Position numbers and translations under genes: made by a program
Shown here: positions 34,873 to 46,215 of the stretch, one piece after another
Layout: the number at the start of each line of letters is the position of its first letter
How positions within the stretch are numbered: position 1 is the first letter of the stretch
The notes under the pieces: generated by a model
What the model saw: the letters and a program-made list of their open reading frames with translations, nothing else
What the model was told of the DNA's origin: nothing
Database searches by the model: none
Assembly (NCBI GenBank): GCA_028554755.1
Contig: JAPTOF010000014.1
Span: 6,262,001 to 6,326,000 of the forward strand
From: Cordia subcordata
Lineage: Eukaryota > Streptophyta > Magnoliopsida > Boraginales > Cordiaceae
Direction: 5' to 3'
Length of the DNA: 64,000 nucleotides

Positions 34873-35280
34873 CTTCTTCCCCATCTCTCTCCGCATACAT
34901 ATGTAACTAGCCCCAACCTTAATAATAATATATGTTTGGAAAGGTTGGTGTGTGTTTTGTGTGTTTGTGTGTGTGAACAATTGGGGACGATGGGGAACAG
35001 CGAAGAGGAGGAGGAGGACTGGAGGAGATCACAATTGAATTCAACAAGAGGAGAAACTAAAGAAAGAAAGAACTGGGGAAGAATTGCTGCCTCCGAAAAC
35101 AGTCTGGCTATTTAAGTGGTGCTTTGAGTGTGTACACGTGGCTGTTCATCATTGGATGGTGCGTAAAAGTGGGACCCGCTTTTGTTTTGGAGGTAGCGAA
35201 TAGCCACGTCAGCATTTGATGAAATTTTGGTGGTGGCGGGTAAAGCTGTACACTAATTATCAGTGTGTAATCTCTGTTGT
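34873..35280 (-). promoter_or_regulatory. 5' UTR and likely old promoter of the NDR locus
   Basis: Upstream of the ATG on the minus strand lies a CA/GT-rich and pyrimidine-rich leader. TATTTAA occurs at about 35109-35115, about 240 bases upstream of the ATG, as a possible TATA element. This is inference from position only. Confidence 0.3.
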
Positions 35281-35345
35281 GATGATTATTGTTATTATTA
35301 TTATTATTATCATTATTATTATTATTATTATTATTATGATGTTGA
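35281..35345. repeat. (TTA)n microsatellite
   Basis: About 60 bases of TTA/TTATCA triplets. Confidence 0.85.
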
Positions 35346-35695
35346 ATTTAATTGTGATTATTAAAGTTTCTCATTGCGAAGATCTACTATAGATTTTGTG
35401 AATGCAGGAGACGAAAAGGAAATAAATTTTCTTAAGATTTTCTGGATGTAATGAAAGAAATAATAATTGTAGAGTAACAAATTATTCATTTTCAAGGATG
35501 AGTAATTTTTATTAAAAAAAACTATAATCATTTGTTGTGAGTAAAATTATTAAAATTCTTTTTAAAATTATGAAGTTGAGATTATCTATTAATCAAATCT
35601 GGAGTTCTTCGACCGGCCAAAAAAGTCGAACTTGATAAACTAAAAGGCAAACCATGATTTGAAGATTTTTGGCTTTTCTTTTAAGATTGCATTTA

Positions 35696-36715
35696 GATGG
35701 CTTATTACAAGTGCACATCTAAGTTAGAGAAGTTAATTTACCGTTGCTCTTTTTGTTTCATAATTTTTTCTCTATTCTCTCTTTGTTCCTCTATGACAAT
35801 TAGAGTGACATTCAGTTTTTTTGACAGATTTTCTTGTTATTTATATCTATCTCCCTTAGTGGTTCTTTCCACTACCGGTGGATCTTTTCATTTCACCTCT
35901 CTCTTCTATCAATCTTTGCGTTTTTTGTTTTCCTTATGTTTTTTTCTACTTCTCTTTTTCCTCTTCTCGTTTTTTCTTTTCTTTCTCCCTTGTTTTGTTT
36001 GTGATTTTGTGTTTGATGTCCCTTGTGTTGTGTGTTGCTTGTGTTTACTTGTGATGGCTCATGTTGGTGTGGTAGTGGGCTTTGGTGGTGTCGATAGTTA
36101 CCCAACCCCAAATGATGAGAGATTTCATGTGCAAAGTTTTCTTATTCATTTGCTTTTCTCCCCCGCCATTGGATGCTAAAAATGATAGCTACATGTCGCT
36201 CTTAGTTCCCTTTTCTCTTTGGGCAGCAGAGGTGTTCAGCTGGCTTTTGTTTCCACCCCTTTAAGCCAAGGGCCATGTGGGTCTATCTCATCTTTTGGGA
36301 TGTTGAGACCAACATTCTATGGAGTTCCTTGGTTCATCCTCTGACTGGGTCAATTTCGGTTTACTTACTCTTTTTAGCTTCAACTTGTTGTCGATGACAG
36401 ATCTGAACCTTTGTTGAACTTCTGGTGGTCTTATTTTTGGTATCTTTGAATGTGCGGAGTTATGTTGGTGAATATAATGTTGTATTTGTTTGCCTCATTA
36501 GCAAAATAGCCAATAAGGTTATTGACTATGTTGCATGTCTCTGTAAGACATTTTCATTATTTGATGGTTGGGTGTTTAACCCATTTGTGTCTCTTTTAGA
36601 TGTATTAAATAAGGATCTCACAGAGTCTTCTATGAGTGTTGCTTGTAATATTTGACTTTGAATTATGAATGCAAAGCATGTTTTTGACTCAAAAAAAAAA
36701 AAAGATTGGCTTATT
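35696..36715 (+). mobile_element. Retroposed sequence with poly(A) tail and target duplication
   Basis: A run of 13 A (36691-36703) is followed by GATTGGCTTATT (36704-36715), and a near copy GATGGCTTATT lies about 1 kb upstream (35696-35706). Together these are marks of L1-type retroposition. The roughly 985-bp body is T- and C-rich and carries no recognisable reverse transcriptase or host protein; the 160-codon frame at 35697-36179 is mostly F, L, S and C codons. It may be the 3' end of a 5'-truncated LINE or a processed copy of a non-coding transcript. Confidence 0.55.
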
Positions 36716-37187
36716 GAAAAATTATTTAAAGTGCTTTTGATTTAAGAGATTTTTTATTTTTCAACTTCAAATAATTGTTGTTTGAACAAAAATTGTAATT
36801 ATAAAAATAAGTGTTTACATGTTTAGTTAAAGTATGTTTAAGGTAACTTATGTTATTATTAAAATAACTATTAAAGACACAAAAAGAAGATGTCAGTTAA
36901 AATACAATATAAATATAGTTAAAGTAAATTATTAAGATAAAGATAAAAAAAAAAGTACAAAATAAAAGAGAAATTATAATAAAGATATAAAGGTAAGAAC
37001 AAAATAATAAATAATTTGGTCAAACTTGCATTCTTCGAAATGCTTAAAGCTACAAAATATATAAAAAGGTTTTTTTATTAAAACAACATGCTTACTAGCT
37101 TAAATTAGACTTTAAAAAGAGTTGATTAGTCAAAAAGTCAAACCAAACCCCCTTAAACCTAAAGTAGCTATTGGTGGAACTAGTAGT

Positions 37188-37389
37188 GCTCGTTTGAATT
37201 AATTTTTTTTCAAAGAGAATTACATATTTTTGTAATAAGTATTTGGATCAACTTTTAAAGAATACCAAAAATTCTGAAAAAGCTCAAATCCAGCTTTTTT
37301 TAAAAGCCAAAAATCTAAGCCTCTAAAAAATTTAGCTTTTTTCAAAAGTTTTAAAAAGACACTTGCAAACAAATTAATCCAAACAAGCC
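37188..37389. mobile_element. Small MITE-like element
   Basis: GCTCGTTTGAATTAATTT at the left mirrors AAATTAATCCAAACAAGCC at the right. The interior is AAAAGCTTTT-rich. The target duplication is unclear. Confidence 0.45.
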
Positions 37390-37689
37390 TATTATCAGCT
37401 TAAGAAGTTTATTGATTGGGAAAACTTTTGGCATTTTCACTATCCACAATGTTCTTTTGGTAAGGCACTAAGTGTTGGTCTTTGGTCCAACAATCACCCA
37501 AGTCACCCTTTCATACACAAAGCCAAAATTCATTCAGGTCCTGCGTTTTTATCATAGAAGCAGTGATTGGACAGATTGAATTGAAAAGTTTCCAGTAAAC
37601 TAAATAGTTTTATTGGTAGTAAATAGTACTTCTAAAAATTTTATTGAAAGTTCTATAGTTTAAAAGTCAAAATCTTATAGCGACATAAA

Positions 37690-38005
37690 ACAGTTCCCTT
37701 AACTAATTAAAGTATAATATATGAGCATATAATATAAGAGTTTTGAACATAGAGTATAAAATTTATGAGATTATAATTTTATTTTGGAAACTTTCTTTTA
37801 AACTTGTAATATAAGAGTTTTGAATATAAAATATAAGAATTTTGAACATATAATATAAGAGTTTTGAACATATAGTATAAAATTTATGAGATTATAATTT
37901 TATTTTATGAACTTGCTTTTAAACTTTTGAACGTATAATATAAGTTTTTAAACATGTTTATAACTTAATATAAGAGTTTTAAGCCCATAATATAAAAATT
38001 TTGAA
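37690..38005. repeat. Duplicated AT-rich block
   Basis: AATATAAGAGTTTTGAACATA...AAATTTATGAGATTATAATTTTATTTT occurs twice about 125 bases apart, followed by further partial units. It resembles the repeat at 14.3-14.5 kb. Confidence 0.6.
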
Positions 38006-40640
38006 CACATGTATTGTTATGTAATGTACGTACATATTATTTACGTATAGTATGATATATAATGCTCATACAAAGCACTGCGTGTATGGTGTACGACATA
38101 GGTAGTAAACTAATCATCCTTAGATGAGCACGTGATAACTAAGTTTAATACAAATGTGTCATTATCATAAAAATTATCATAAAGTGGGTCAAAGATATTA
38201 ACGCGGATCAATTAGCAGCCTGATGGCCTACATAGAAGTACTAACGACGATGTAACATATGCCGTATAAATTAAAGGCAGTCAACCGTACATGGAATAAT
38301 TATTGTATTCAATTTATAATTCTTGTTTGCACGAAAACTCAAAAGGAAATAATAAAATAAGGAAATAATAAAAAAAGAAACTCAAAGTTTAAACAAGATA
38401 CATATTTTTAAGGCAAAAGGGGGGAAAAACAACTTAAACAAGAATGAGAATTAGGCCAGTTGGCATTAGTAATCCTTGATAATAGAATCTTTAGAAATTA
38501 ATAATCCATTAATTTATTATAAAGTAGTCATCTTAATATTTAGTGGCTTGATTGAATCAAACTTTTATAATTTCATGTACCATTTTGTAAAGTGGTTACA
38601 CGTAGTAAATAAGCTGAACTTTTTGAAGAGAAAAGTAGTTCAAATTTGAATTAGTAAAATATGTTATGTATCAAATCTTAACTCGCATTATCTCTTTTTC
38701 AAAAAAAAAAAAATTTGCTATGCATCAAATTTAAAAAAAAAATGCGTGTGAAACAGGAAAAGACAGAATTATGGTTCATTACGTTGATAACACAAATTAC
38801 GTATGGAATAGAATAAAGGGTGTCTAGGAATGCTCATAAGTTAGTCAAACTTTTTTATAAAAAGAAAAATAAAATCTACATGTTTAACAAATTTTGCTTA
38901 TAAGCATTAAAGCAAAATTTGGCATATGAGCAACAAAAAGAACACTACACCCCCAACTTTCTTTTCTTTTCTTTTTTTTAACTGCTTAAAAGTACTAAGA
39001 GTTAACCACATCAAGAGACATTTATACTGTTTAAAAACTAACATCTTTTCACAATTTTATTAAAAAGGCTCTTTTTAGTCATTTTAATAATATTATCAAT
39101 TATAAGCATATGTTACCAAGCACGTTAATAGCTTATAAGCATATCTTATCCAAACACTTTTCTACTTTTTTTATTATTTGTTTAGAAGCATCAAAAGCTA
39201 CTTATAAATAACAATTACTTATAAGCAACTTTTAAAAAAACAAAGCCAAACAAGCTCTAAATTGTTCCTTTTTTTTCCTCCTCTCTAACCGTCTCTCAAT
39301 TTCAAAAGAGCAGGAATATAATAGCTATATTTGAACACTTTTATTCAAACTAGTACTTTACTGTTACATACTTTGCATATATTTCTTTGTTTCTAATAAC
39401 AAATCAAATCAGGTGAAGCTTTAGTCATGAATGTTCTAAAATTTATAAATGAATATTGTTTTAAACATCAAATGATTGTAAAATTAAATATCAAAACATC
39501 CTACATATATGTATGTGAACTTTCGTATTGTGTACTTTGTGTGGATTTATTTACTGTTAATTGTAACAATGAATCTAGTTATGAATATTTTAAAATTCAT
39601 AAATCTTGTTTTGAATATTAATTGACTGCTAAATTACATCCTTAAATCACAAATAACAATGTTTATAAATAGTGGATAATATATTAATGTACTAGTTGAG
39701 TTAGCAATTATTTTCCCAAATTAAAGATGGGTGCGCGCACACACATATAGAGAGAGAGGCCTATTTTGATTAGTTTTTTTTTTTAAAAAAAAAAAACCCT
39801 TTTTCTCATGAAAAATGTATAATCTTTTTACAATAATTATTGGCTTGGTTTTCAAAAAAATAAAAAGTCGAAATTCTGAGAAGAAAAAAAAATTTGTGGC
39901 CAAAATAGGGATAAATTGGTAATTTCAACATGTCTATTTTCTATTTTACTGATAATGAAAAAGTTAAAATTTTAAATTTGAGTTTAAACTTTTTCTTTTC
40001 TCTTTTATCATTGAACATTCAACCTCAATTGATGTATCATCATTTCCAAATTCGAATGGATTGACTAACATTTGTGTGTCTTGTATATGTGTGTGTGTAT
40101 ATGTATATCAATAAGAGTATGTCAATTTATATACATTTGTGTGTCTATAATGACTAAACTTTCCATCCACATACTGGCAGTTCATTTGTCAAGTTATACG
40201 TGTGTGTATATATAAATATAGTGGCAGTGGGTGTGAGTCTTAGAGGAGTACGAGTTGGTGATGGTAGTGAGGTGGAGGGGGTTGAGAGTAATCTAAAACG
40301 ATTAGGGAGAGAAAGATTCAAGAGAGAGAGGGAGAAGAGAGAGTGTGTGTATCGAGTGCAAGAGAGGAGAAAGAAAGAGATAGGGATAAGAGAGAAAAAA
40401 TTTTATTACAAATCTAATTAGTTTGTAGATATACAAGTGATACTATTTTCATATTTAACCAAGAAAAAAAAATAATGGATGTGCTTAAATATACACCAAT
40501 AACATTATTAAATTTATATGGTGAATTATTAAATTTTATTTTTTTTAGTGAATTATATTATTATAAATCTAAAGAAAGGGAAAAAAAATTAAAATTACTA
40601 GAGCTCAATTAGTAACCAAAATATCTGTTTCTAATTAGCA
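38006..40640. other. AT-rich intergenic DNA
   Basis: No gene. It holds a short block (38136-38221) that recurs inverted at 60462-60540, possible MITE debris at 38.8-39.3 kb, TG microsatellites near 40.08-40.21 kb and a GA-rich stretch at 40.30-40.40 kb. The frame at 40200-40421 is made from that GA tract and is not considered a gene. Confidence 0.45.
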
Positions 40641-40659
40641 AACTTTTCTTTGGTTGGTA

Positions 40660-40871
40660 ATCTAACTCTATTTAGTGATGGATTTCTCATCACTAATTTG
40701 CGACGAATTGATAACGAGAGTGGGTCGTTTTCTAATATAGAGTCAAAATATCGACCGAATCATATTTAGAGACAACTAATTTAGCAAACCCTATTTTCCA
40801 TCAGTAATTCATCACTAAATGAGATTTAGTGATGGATTCTTCTGTCTCTAATATGAAATTTTTTAGTAGTG
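40660..40871. mobile_element. CACTA-like terminal fragment
   Basis: The right end TTTTTTAGTAGTG (inverse of CACTACTAAAAAA) closes a block with repeated ATTTAGTGATGGATT and its inverse (40671, 40817, 40829), as in sub-terminal regions of CACTA elements. No left CACTA end was found. Confidence 0.4.
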
Positions 40872-42850
40872 GAAGAAATTTAAAAAAAGGGTAGGTTTTT
40901 ATTCAATTAGTTAATCATATAAAAGTCTATGTTCATAAGTCTATATTTATGATCTATAATTAGGGAAGATTCATTTTTTATAAAATTAAAAAAAAAAGTT
41001 GTTATGAATTTGGCTATATGTATAATTTATATCAATATGGTTAATTATGTAATTTTATTTTTAACCAAATAATATCATTATGTTCGAGAGACAAAAAGTT
41101 AAAAAAAATTGACAAATGTAAGATTCATTATGGTGAATGATAAATAATGGTGTGTCATTGCACAAAAATTCCAAAATGTTTATGTGCACTCTTAGTATTT
41201 GAAGTATAACTTTATATAGAATATATTATAGATACAAACAATAATTAATGAAATATATAATTAAGTATATGCTTATGATGTCGATGGTGGTGATGCCGAT
41301 GAAGCATTGGTACAATTAAATTTTTAGGAACTATTTTTATAGAGATTCTAAAATTAAACCTTGGTTAGTAATACATAAAAATAACTTTTAAGTTATCTTT
41401 TAATGTTTTGACATAGTGAAATACACCACTTCTCACCACTTCTTTTTGTTTTATTCTTCGGTAAAATAGTTACTCACATTAACTTTTAATATTTGAATTA
41501 GTTGTTGTGAAAAGATCACAATTTTAACGTTTCAAACTAGTATTTATTGTTTTAGCTTTTTTCCCTATCCTATATTATTGCCTTATTTTAGCTTTTTTCC
41601 CCTTATCCTAGCCTTAACTTCTTATTTTAACTTTTTATCATATCCTTTTTTTTTTTATCTTATCTTTATATCTTAGCTTATTTTCCGTCGATACTATTGT
41701 TATGTATTTTTTTCACTATTATATTTCTTTATTAAAGAAAAAAAAATTAGTCAATTTCTTTGCTAGTGCATAGCTTTGTCTTTTATGATTGAAAATGATT
41801 ATTCCACTTGCCTCTCACACTTGTAATATGTCAAAAATGGTTATGCAACATTTTATCTATTTTTCTACCTAAATAACAATTTAAAAAAATGTTATATCTG
41901 AAAATAAATATAAATAATTTCTCACAATAACATAAATATTATAACAATTATCTATTAAATTATTTCCTATAAATTACATTAACATTTTATAAACTTAAAT
42001 TATGATTTTAATATTGTGATGTAAAGATTTATAACATAAATCTTGAGCACCATCATTTATTATGGATGATTGTATGAGATTACTTTTATTTTACGAATAA
42101 TTTTTTAGAAAATAATTTATATGAAATTACGGAACCAATGTCTAAATGAATAAACGACAAATAATTTTTTAAATTAAAAAATTAGCAAATATAATTGACA
42201 ATTAAAGTGAGAAAAATATATACAGTGTGATAATAATGACTGATTATTTCAAGGGATAAAAATGAGGGGAGAGAGATAAATAAAGAAAGAAAGAGAGAGA
42301 GAGGGGATTCAGTCGTTCAAGAGAAAGGAGTAATTATTTTTAATGGATAGAAAAGTCATTCTATCCTATCATGAATACTTTTTGGCCATTTTTGGTTATA
42401 ACTTTTTGGCCATTTAACAAGGTTTTTTTAGGAAAAAAAAAAAGCTCAATTTTAACCTTTTTTTTCAAAAATCAAAATTTTAACTTTGTTTAAAAAAGAA
42501 CACTTATTTCAAAAATTATTTAAAAAACTCATTTTTAGGAGAAAAAAAAATCAATCCAAATGAACTCATAATAGAATAAAATCAAAACCAATGAACTTAC
42601 ATAAAATGGGAAGAAATTAGTTATTAGCCTTTCTTCATGTGTTCTACTAAAGAAACTTCTCATGGTCCTTCCCCCATCCCATCAACGTGCTTCAAACAAC
42701 CGGCCCAACCGCGTAATTCTTCGTTTATTATTAATTACTCTAATTAACACTCCCTCACTCCACCCCAACCCCCTCCTCCACACCACCGACCCTACCCCCA
42801 CCCCATACGAAGAACTAAGACCAAAGTCCAAGTCAGAGTCCAATATAGCA
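40872..42850. other. AT-rich intergenic DNA upstream of the first ALP1-like gene
   Basis: No gene or complete repeat recognised. A GA-rich run lies at 42270-42305. Confidence 0.45.
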
Positions 42851-42855
42851 CAATC

Positions 42856-42858
<3 letters not shown>

Positions 42859-42890
<32 letters not shown>

Positions 42891-42938
42891 CACACAGACA
42901 TACATACGTACGCCAATATATATATATATATATATATA
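42859..42938. promoter_or_regulatory. Two (TA)n tracts in the promoter of the first ALP1-like gene
   Basis: (TA)14 at 42859-42886 and a 23-bp TA run at 42916-42938 end 53 bases before the ATG at 42992. The second may serve as the TATA element. Length variation is likely. Confidence 0.5.
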
Positions 42939-42991
42939 CGCCCTTCTCATCTCACACTCTCACTCGTTTCGCCTTTCAAATCCTTTCGCAA

Positions 42992-44452
42992 ATGGAAATC
43001 TCTGCTTTCCAATTTCCCAGCCCAGAAGATTACTATTTCTCCCCCAACTCATTTTGCTTCCTTAATGACTTTGATACCTTCAACACCAACAAGAAGCGCA
43101 GAACAGATGACTTTGATCTGCATTACAACACTGAAAATGAAGAACAAACCTTAAACATTTCATTCTCTTTTGAAGATATATTCAACACTTCATTCCCCAC
43201 CCAAGATTACACAGACCCACAAGTTGTACCACACTCCTTACCCAACTTTGAGCCAAGTGTTGATCAAACATTCCAAATAGTGACTGAACTTCCTAACACA
43301 TCGAGTCCAAATGCTCACAAGCGTTCTGCTGATGTCATGCTGATGCGACACGAGTCTTCGAGTAGCCCGAGTGGCAGCAGCACGCACTCGCAGCGGCGGT
43401 TGTGGGTCAAGAACAGGTCGAAAGCGTGGTGGGAGCAATGCGACAGCCCGGTTTACCCGGACGAGGAGTTCAAGAAAGCGTTCCGGATGAGCAAAGCCAC
43501 GTTTGATATGATATGCAAAGAGCTTGAGCCTGTGGTGAACAAGAAGGACACTATGCTTCGGTTGGCCATCCCTGTCCGCCAACGCGTCGCCGTTTGCCTG
43601 TGGAGATTGGCCACAGGCGAGCCTCTCCGGGAAGTGTCGAAGCGGTTCGGGTTGGGTATCTCCACCTGCCATAAGCTTGTGCTTGAAGTCTGCAAGGCGA
43701 TTCAAGAAGTGTTGAAGCCGAAGTATCTCCAATGGCCTAATAAACAAAAACTGAACGAGACTAAACAAGTTTTCGAAATGGTTTCTGGCATCCCTAATAT
43801 CTGCGGATCTCTTTACACCACACATGTTCCTATCATAGCTCCGAAGGAAAAGTCGCCGGCGTATTACAACAAAAGGCTTACAGACAGGAATCAGAAGACG
43901 TCATATTCGATTAGCGTGCAAGGAGTGGTTGATTCCAGGTGGGTATTTACAGACGTGTCCATTGGTTGGCCTGGATCGATGACTGATGATAAAGTGTTGG
44001 AGAAATCTTCGCTTTCTCAAAGGGCAAGCATGGGGCTAATGAAGGAGACGACTCTTGTAGGGAATTCAGGACATTCTTTGACAGAATGGGTTTTGACTCC
44101 TTACACAAACCAGAATCTCACCTGGAGCCAGCATGCGTTTAATGAGAAAATCGGGGAGGTACAACGATTTGCAAAGGAGGCGTTTATGCGATTGAAGGCT
44201 CGGTGGAGCTGCTTGCAGAAGAGAACTGAGACGAAACTCCAGGATTTGCCTGTGGTGCTTTTGGCCTGCTGTGTGTTGCACAATATATGTGAGATGAATA
44301 ATGAAGAGTTGAGTCCTGAGCTGAGGTTTGAGCTGTTTGATGATGAAATGGTTGCCGAAAATGGTGTGAGATTAGTAAATGCCTGGCAATATAGGGATCA
44401 AATTGCTCACAAATTGTTGCACTATAACTATGCTGGCACAACTTTCCTATAG
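42992..44452 (+). CDS. ALP1-like domesticated PIF/Harbinger transposase, copy 1 (486 aa)
   Basis: An intronless gene. The start is the ATG before EISAFQF; the frame is open 110 codons further up, but that part is microsatellite, and the paralogue starts at the same MEIS. A KKRR basic patch lies at residues 34-37 (possible nuclear signal). A helix-turn-helix stretch REVSKRFGLGISTCHKLV spans 213-230, and the DDE_4/HARBI1-like nuclease fold runs from about 265 to 435. The catalytic triad is gone: GSLYTTH has Y275 where active enzymes have D (usually GAIDGTH), VGNSGH has N358 for the second D, and FAKEAF has K395 for E of the ERAF motif. The fold is otherwise well kept (WPGSM, DDKVLEKS, LKARWSCLQKR, CCVLHNICE). 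It resembles Arabidopsis At5g12010/At4g29780. The related protein ALP1 joins PRC2 and opposes Polycomb silencing; a chromatin role here is inferred. Confidence 0.9.
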   Translation: MEISAFQFPSPEDYYFSPNSFCFLNDFDTFNTNKKRRTDDFDLHYNTENEEQTLNISFSFEDIFNTSFPTQDYTDPQVVPHSLPNFEPSVDQTFQIVTELPNTSSPNAHKRSADVMLMRHESSSSPSGSSTHSQRRLWVKNRSKAWWEQCDSPVYPDEEFKKAFRMSKATFDMICKELEPVVNKKDTMLRLAIPVRQRVAVCLWRLATGEPLREVSKRFGLGISTCHKLVLEVCKAIQEVLKPKYLQWPNKQKLNETKQVFEMVSGIPNICGSLYTTHVPIIAPKEKSPAYYNKRLTDRNQKTSYSISVQGVVDSRWVFTDVSIGWPGSMTDDKVLEKSSLSQRASMGLMKETTLVGNSGHSLTEWVLTPYTNQNLTWSQHAFNEKIGEVQRFAKEAFMRLKARWSCLQKRTETKLQDLPVVLLACCVLHNICEMNNEELSPELRFELFDDEMVAENGVRLVNAWQYRDQIAHKLLHYNYAGTTFL

Positions 44453-44739
44453 TGATTAGTAAAAATTTTTTCGCATGGCTTGATGAGTCATGTCATAGAA
44501 TAATTTGATTGTAATTTGTTTACGTATATGTAGACAATTTAGAATTTCTTTAAATGAATTAAAAGATACTGTGTTATATTGATGGGAGTTTTACCTTAAT
44601 TTTTGGTCTATCATTTCTTTATTAAAACCAATTATTTTTTTTTTGTAATTGGACATGTAGTAATTTTATTTCTTTTTAATCCTTAATTCCAACTCAATTC
44701 TTGCCCGTCAATCACTTGAATTGCTCTTTAAACACATTG
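44453..44739. other. 3' region of ALP1-like copy 1
   Basis: The stretch GGCTTGATGAGTCATG...ATTTGATTGTA (about 44478-44513) and GTAGACAATTTA just after match the region beyond the stop of copy 2 on the other strand (about 62060-62130). Homology thus extends past the coding region. Confidence 0.55.
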
Positions 44740-45665
44740 AAACATTAGGATATTAATAATATATATTATCATCAAAAGATACATAGATACATAACTGAAG
44801 GGTGTGACCTGTATTTTGAAAGCACATAAATGGAATATGGGCTCTAGGAATTTTAGTTGTGGCCAAATTAGAAAAACTTGGATTTCTTTCTCTTGTATTC
44901 TATAAATAAGAGCTTTGCCTATTGTATTGAGGATAAGATAATGACAGTATGAGAAAGAAAGTGAGACCTTGAGTGAGGAGAGCTCGACAGGCAAGGGCTC
45001 TCTCGTTGATGTATTCCTGTTGGGATATTAGGACGCATAACACACACTCATGCAGCTGAATTAAAGCACAAGTAACGAAAAAAGAATACGCACAATTAAA
45101 CGTGGTTCGGCCCTCTGCCTACGTCCACGATCCCCTCTGGGATAAATTCCACTATTCAACAATAATGGGATTACAACTCAGGTGATGACTTTTTGCACGG
45201 ACAGAAAAGTCTAAACCCTCCCCCACAGAGTTCTTATAATGGTTATATCCTCAATAGGACTAGAACGAATATAAGATACTCTCGATGCTCTCTCTCTCAC
45301 CCACACCCCTTATGGGGTGCGGTCCTAAGGCACACTTTTTACAATTAATGTAGGAGTCTTATTTATAGAGGAGATTTCCTTGTCCTCCAAGACAAAGGAT
45401 TTCCTCATCTATCAATCATACCATAATTAAGACTCTTACCAAAACTAAAATTTTAATTCTCATTAAAATTGTTTCCTAATTTGTATGGGCTTGAACTTTA
45501 AGCCATAACCCAACAATTCCTTTAATTCATAATAGAATTTATTTGTCTGTCCATGGATGCAAATGCAAGGACAAACCATGTTAAATATTATTGTGCCTAT
45601 CATTTTTATCTTTCTTTATTTATCTTCGTTCTAAGACCCCAAATTTCTAAAATGGTGTTAGAGCC
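44740..45665 (+). mobile_element. Old Ty1/copia LTR and primer-binding site, split by a solo LTR
   Basis: A TATA-like TCTATAAATAAGAG (about 44899) precedes LTR-like transcribed sequence, and TGGTGTTAGAGCCC at 45653-45666 is a decayed tRNA-Met primer-binding site (TGGTATCAGAGCCC). The solo LTR at 45018-45515 sits within it. The LTR start is not defined and no gag or pol follows. Confidence 0.45.
45018..45515 (-). mobile_element. Solo LTR with perfect 5-bp target duplication
   Basis: The 498-bp unit has the ends TGTTGGG...CCCAACA and is flanked by ATTCC on both sides (45013-45017, 45516-45520). A TATA-like CTATAAATAAG is read on the minus strand at about 45359-45369. The motif ACGTGGTTCGG...CCTACGTCCACG (45101-45131) is common in plant LTRs of this kind. 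Confidence 0.88.
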
Positions 45666-46215
45666 CAGTTTGGAGGCTAGGCATGACGCGAATTGTGGGT
45701 GAAAACATACTGAAAAGTTCTTCGTTTGTTCGTGATGATTTTGTTGTTTGGAGTGAGAAACGAGATTTGAGCTTGGACGAGAAATTAACAGAAAATTGGA
45801 GAATGGAGATTGCAGCTTGGCATTTAATGCATGTGTTTACCAAGCTTGGCTAGAAAAAAACAACAATCTACAGCAACCAACCAATTTCGAAGGAGTAAAT
45901 ACTTGACTTCATTTATTCTGATGTTAAGAGTAGATTTAGCATTCGAAGTAAATAAATACATATTTGTAGAGGCCAACAATTGACCTAGACTAAAGGCCCT
46001 ATCATCAGGCCAAGTCATCAAATTCTGATTATAAGTATAAGGGTGTGACCTATAATTTCTTAAAAGAAAAGCATTCAAACAGCTGAAGGCTCTAATTCAG
46101 GACTTACAGAAGAGTTCAATTCGCACTCATCCAGCCATTTTAAAGCAGGATCAGCTATTAGCTCTATTCCATTTGGTTAACTACTATAATTGTTACAAGA
46201 ATTCATTCTTATCAA

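Noticed and set aside
35697..36179. 160-codon frame rich in F, L, S and C
   Set aside because: It is a result of T-rich composition in a retroposed sequence; no domain, and it begins inside the target duplication.
38818..39260. Possible MITE around the CTTATAAGCAT motifs
   Set aside because: Repeated motifs are present but no matching termini or target duplication were found.
40200..40421. 73-codon frame rich in R, E and K
   Set aside because: It is a GA-rich low-complexity tract without conservation cues.
42662..42991. 110 extra N-terminal codons of ALP1-like copy 1
   Set aside because: They run through two TA microsatellites (IYIYIYIY) and have no counterpart in copy 2, which starts at the same MEIS.
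43238..43825. 195-codon minus-strand frame over ALP1-like copy 1
   Set aside because: It is the mirror of the real gene; the same antisense frame occurs over copy 2 (62863-63444) because the coding sequence is conserved, and it has no domain of its own.
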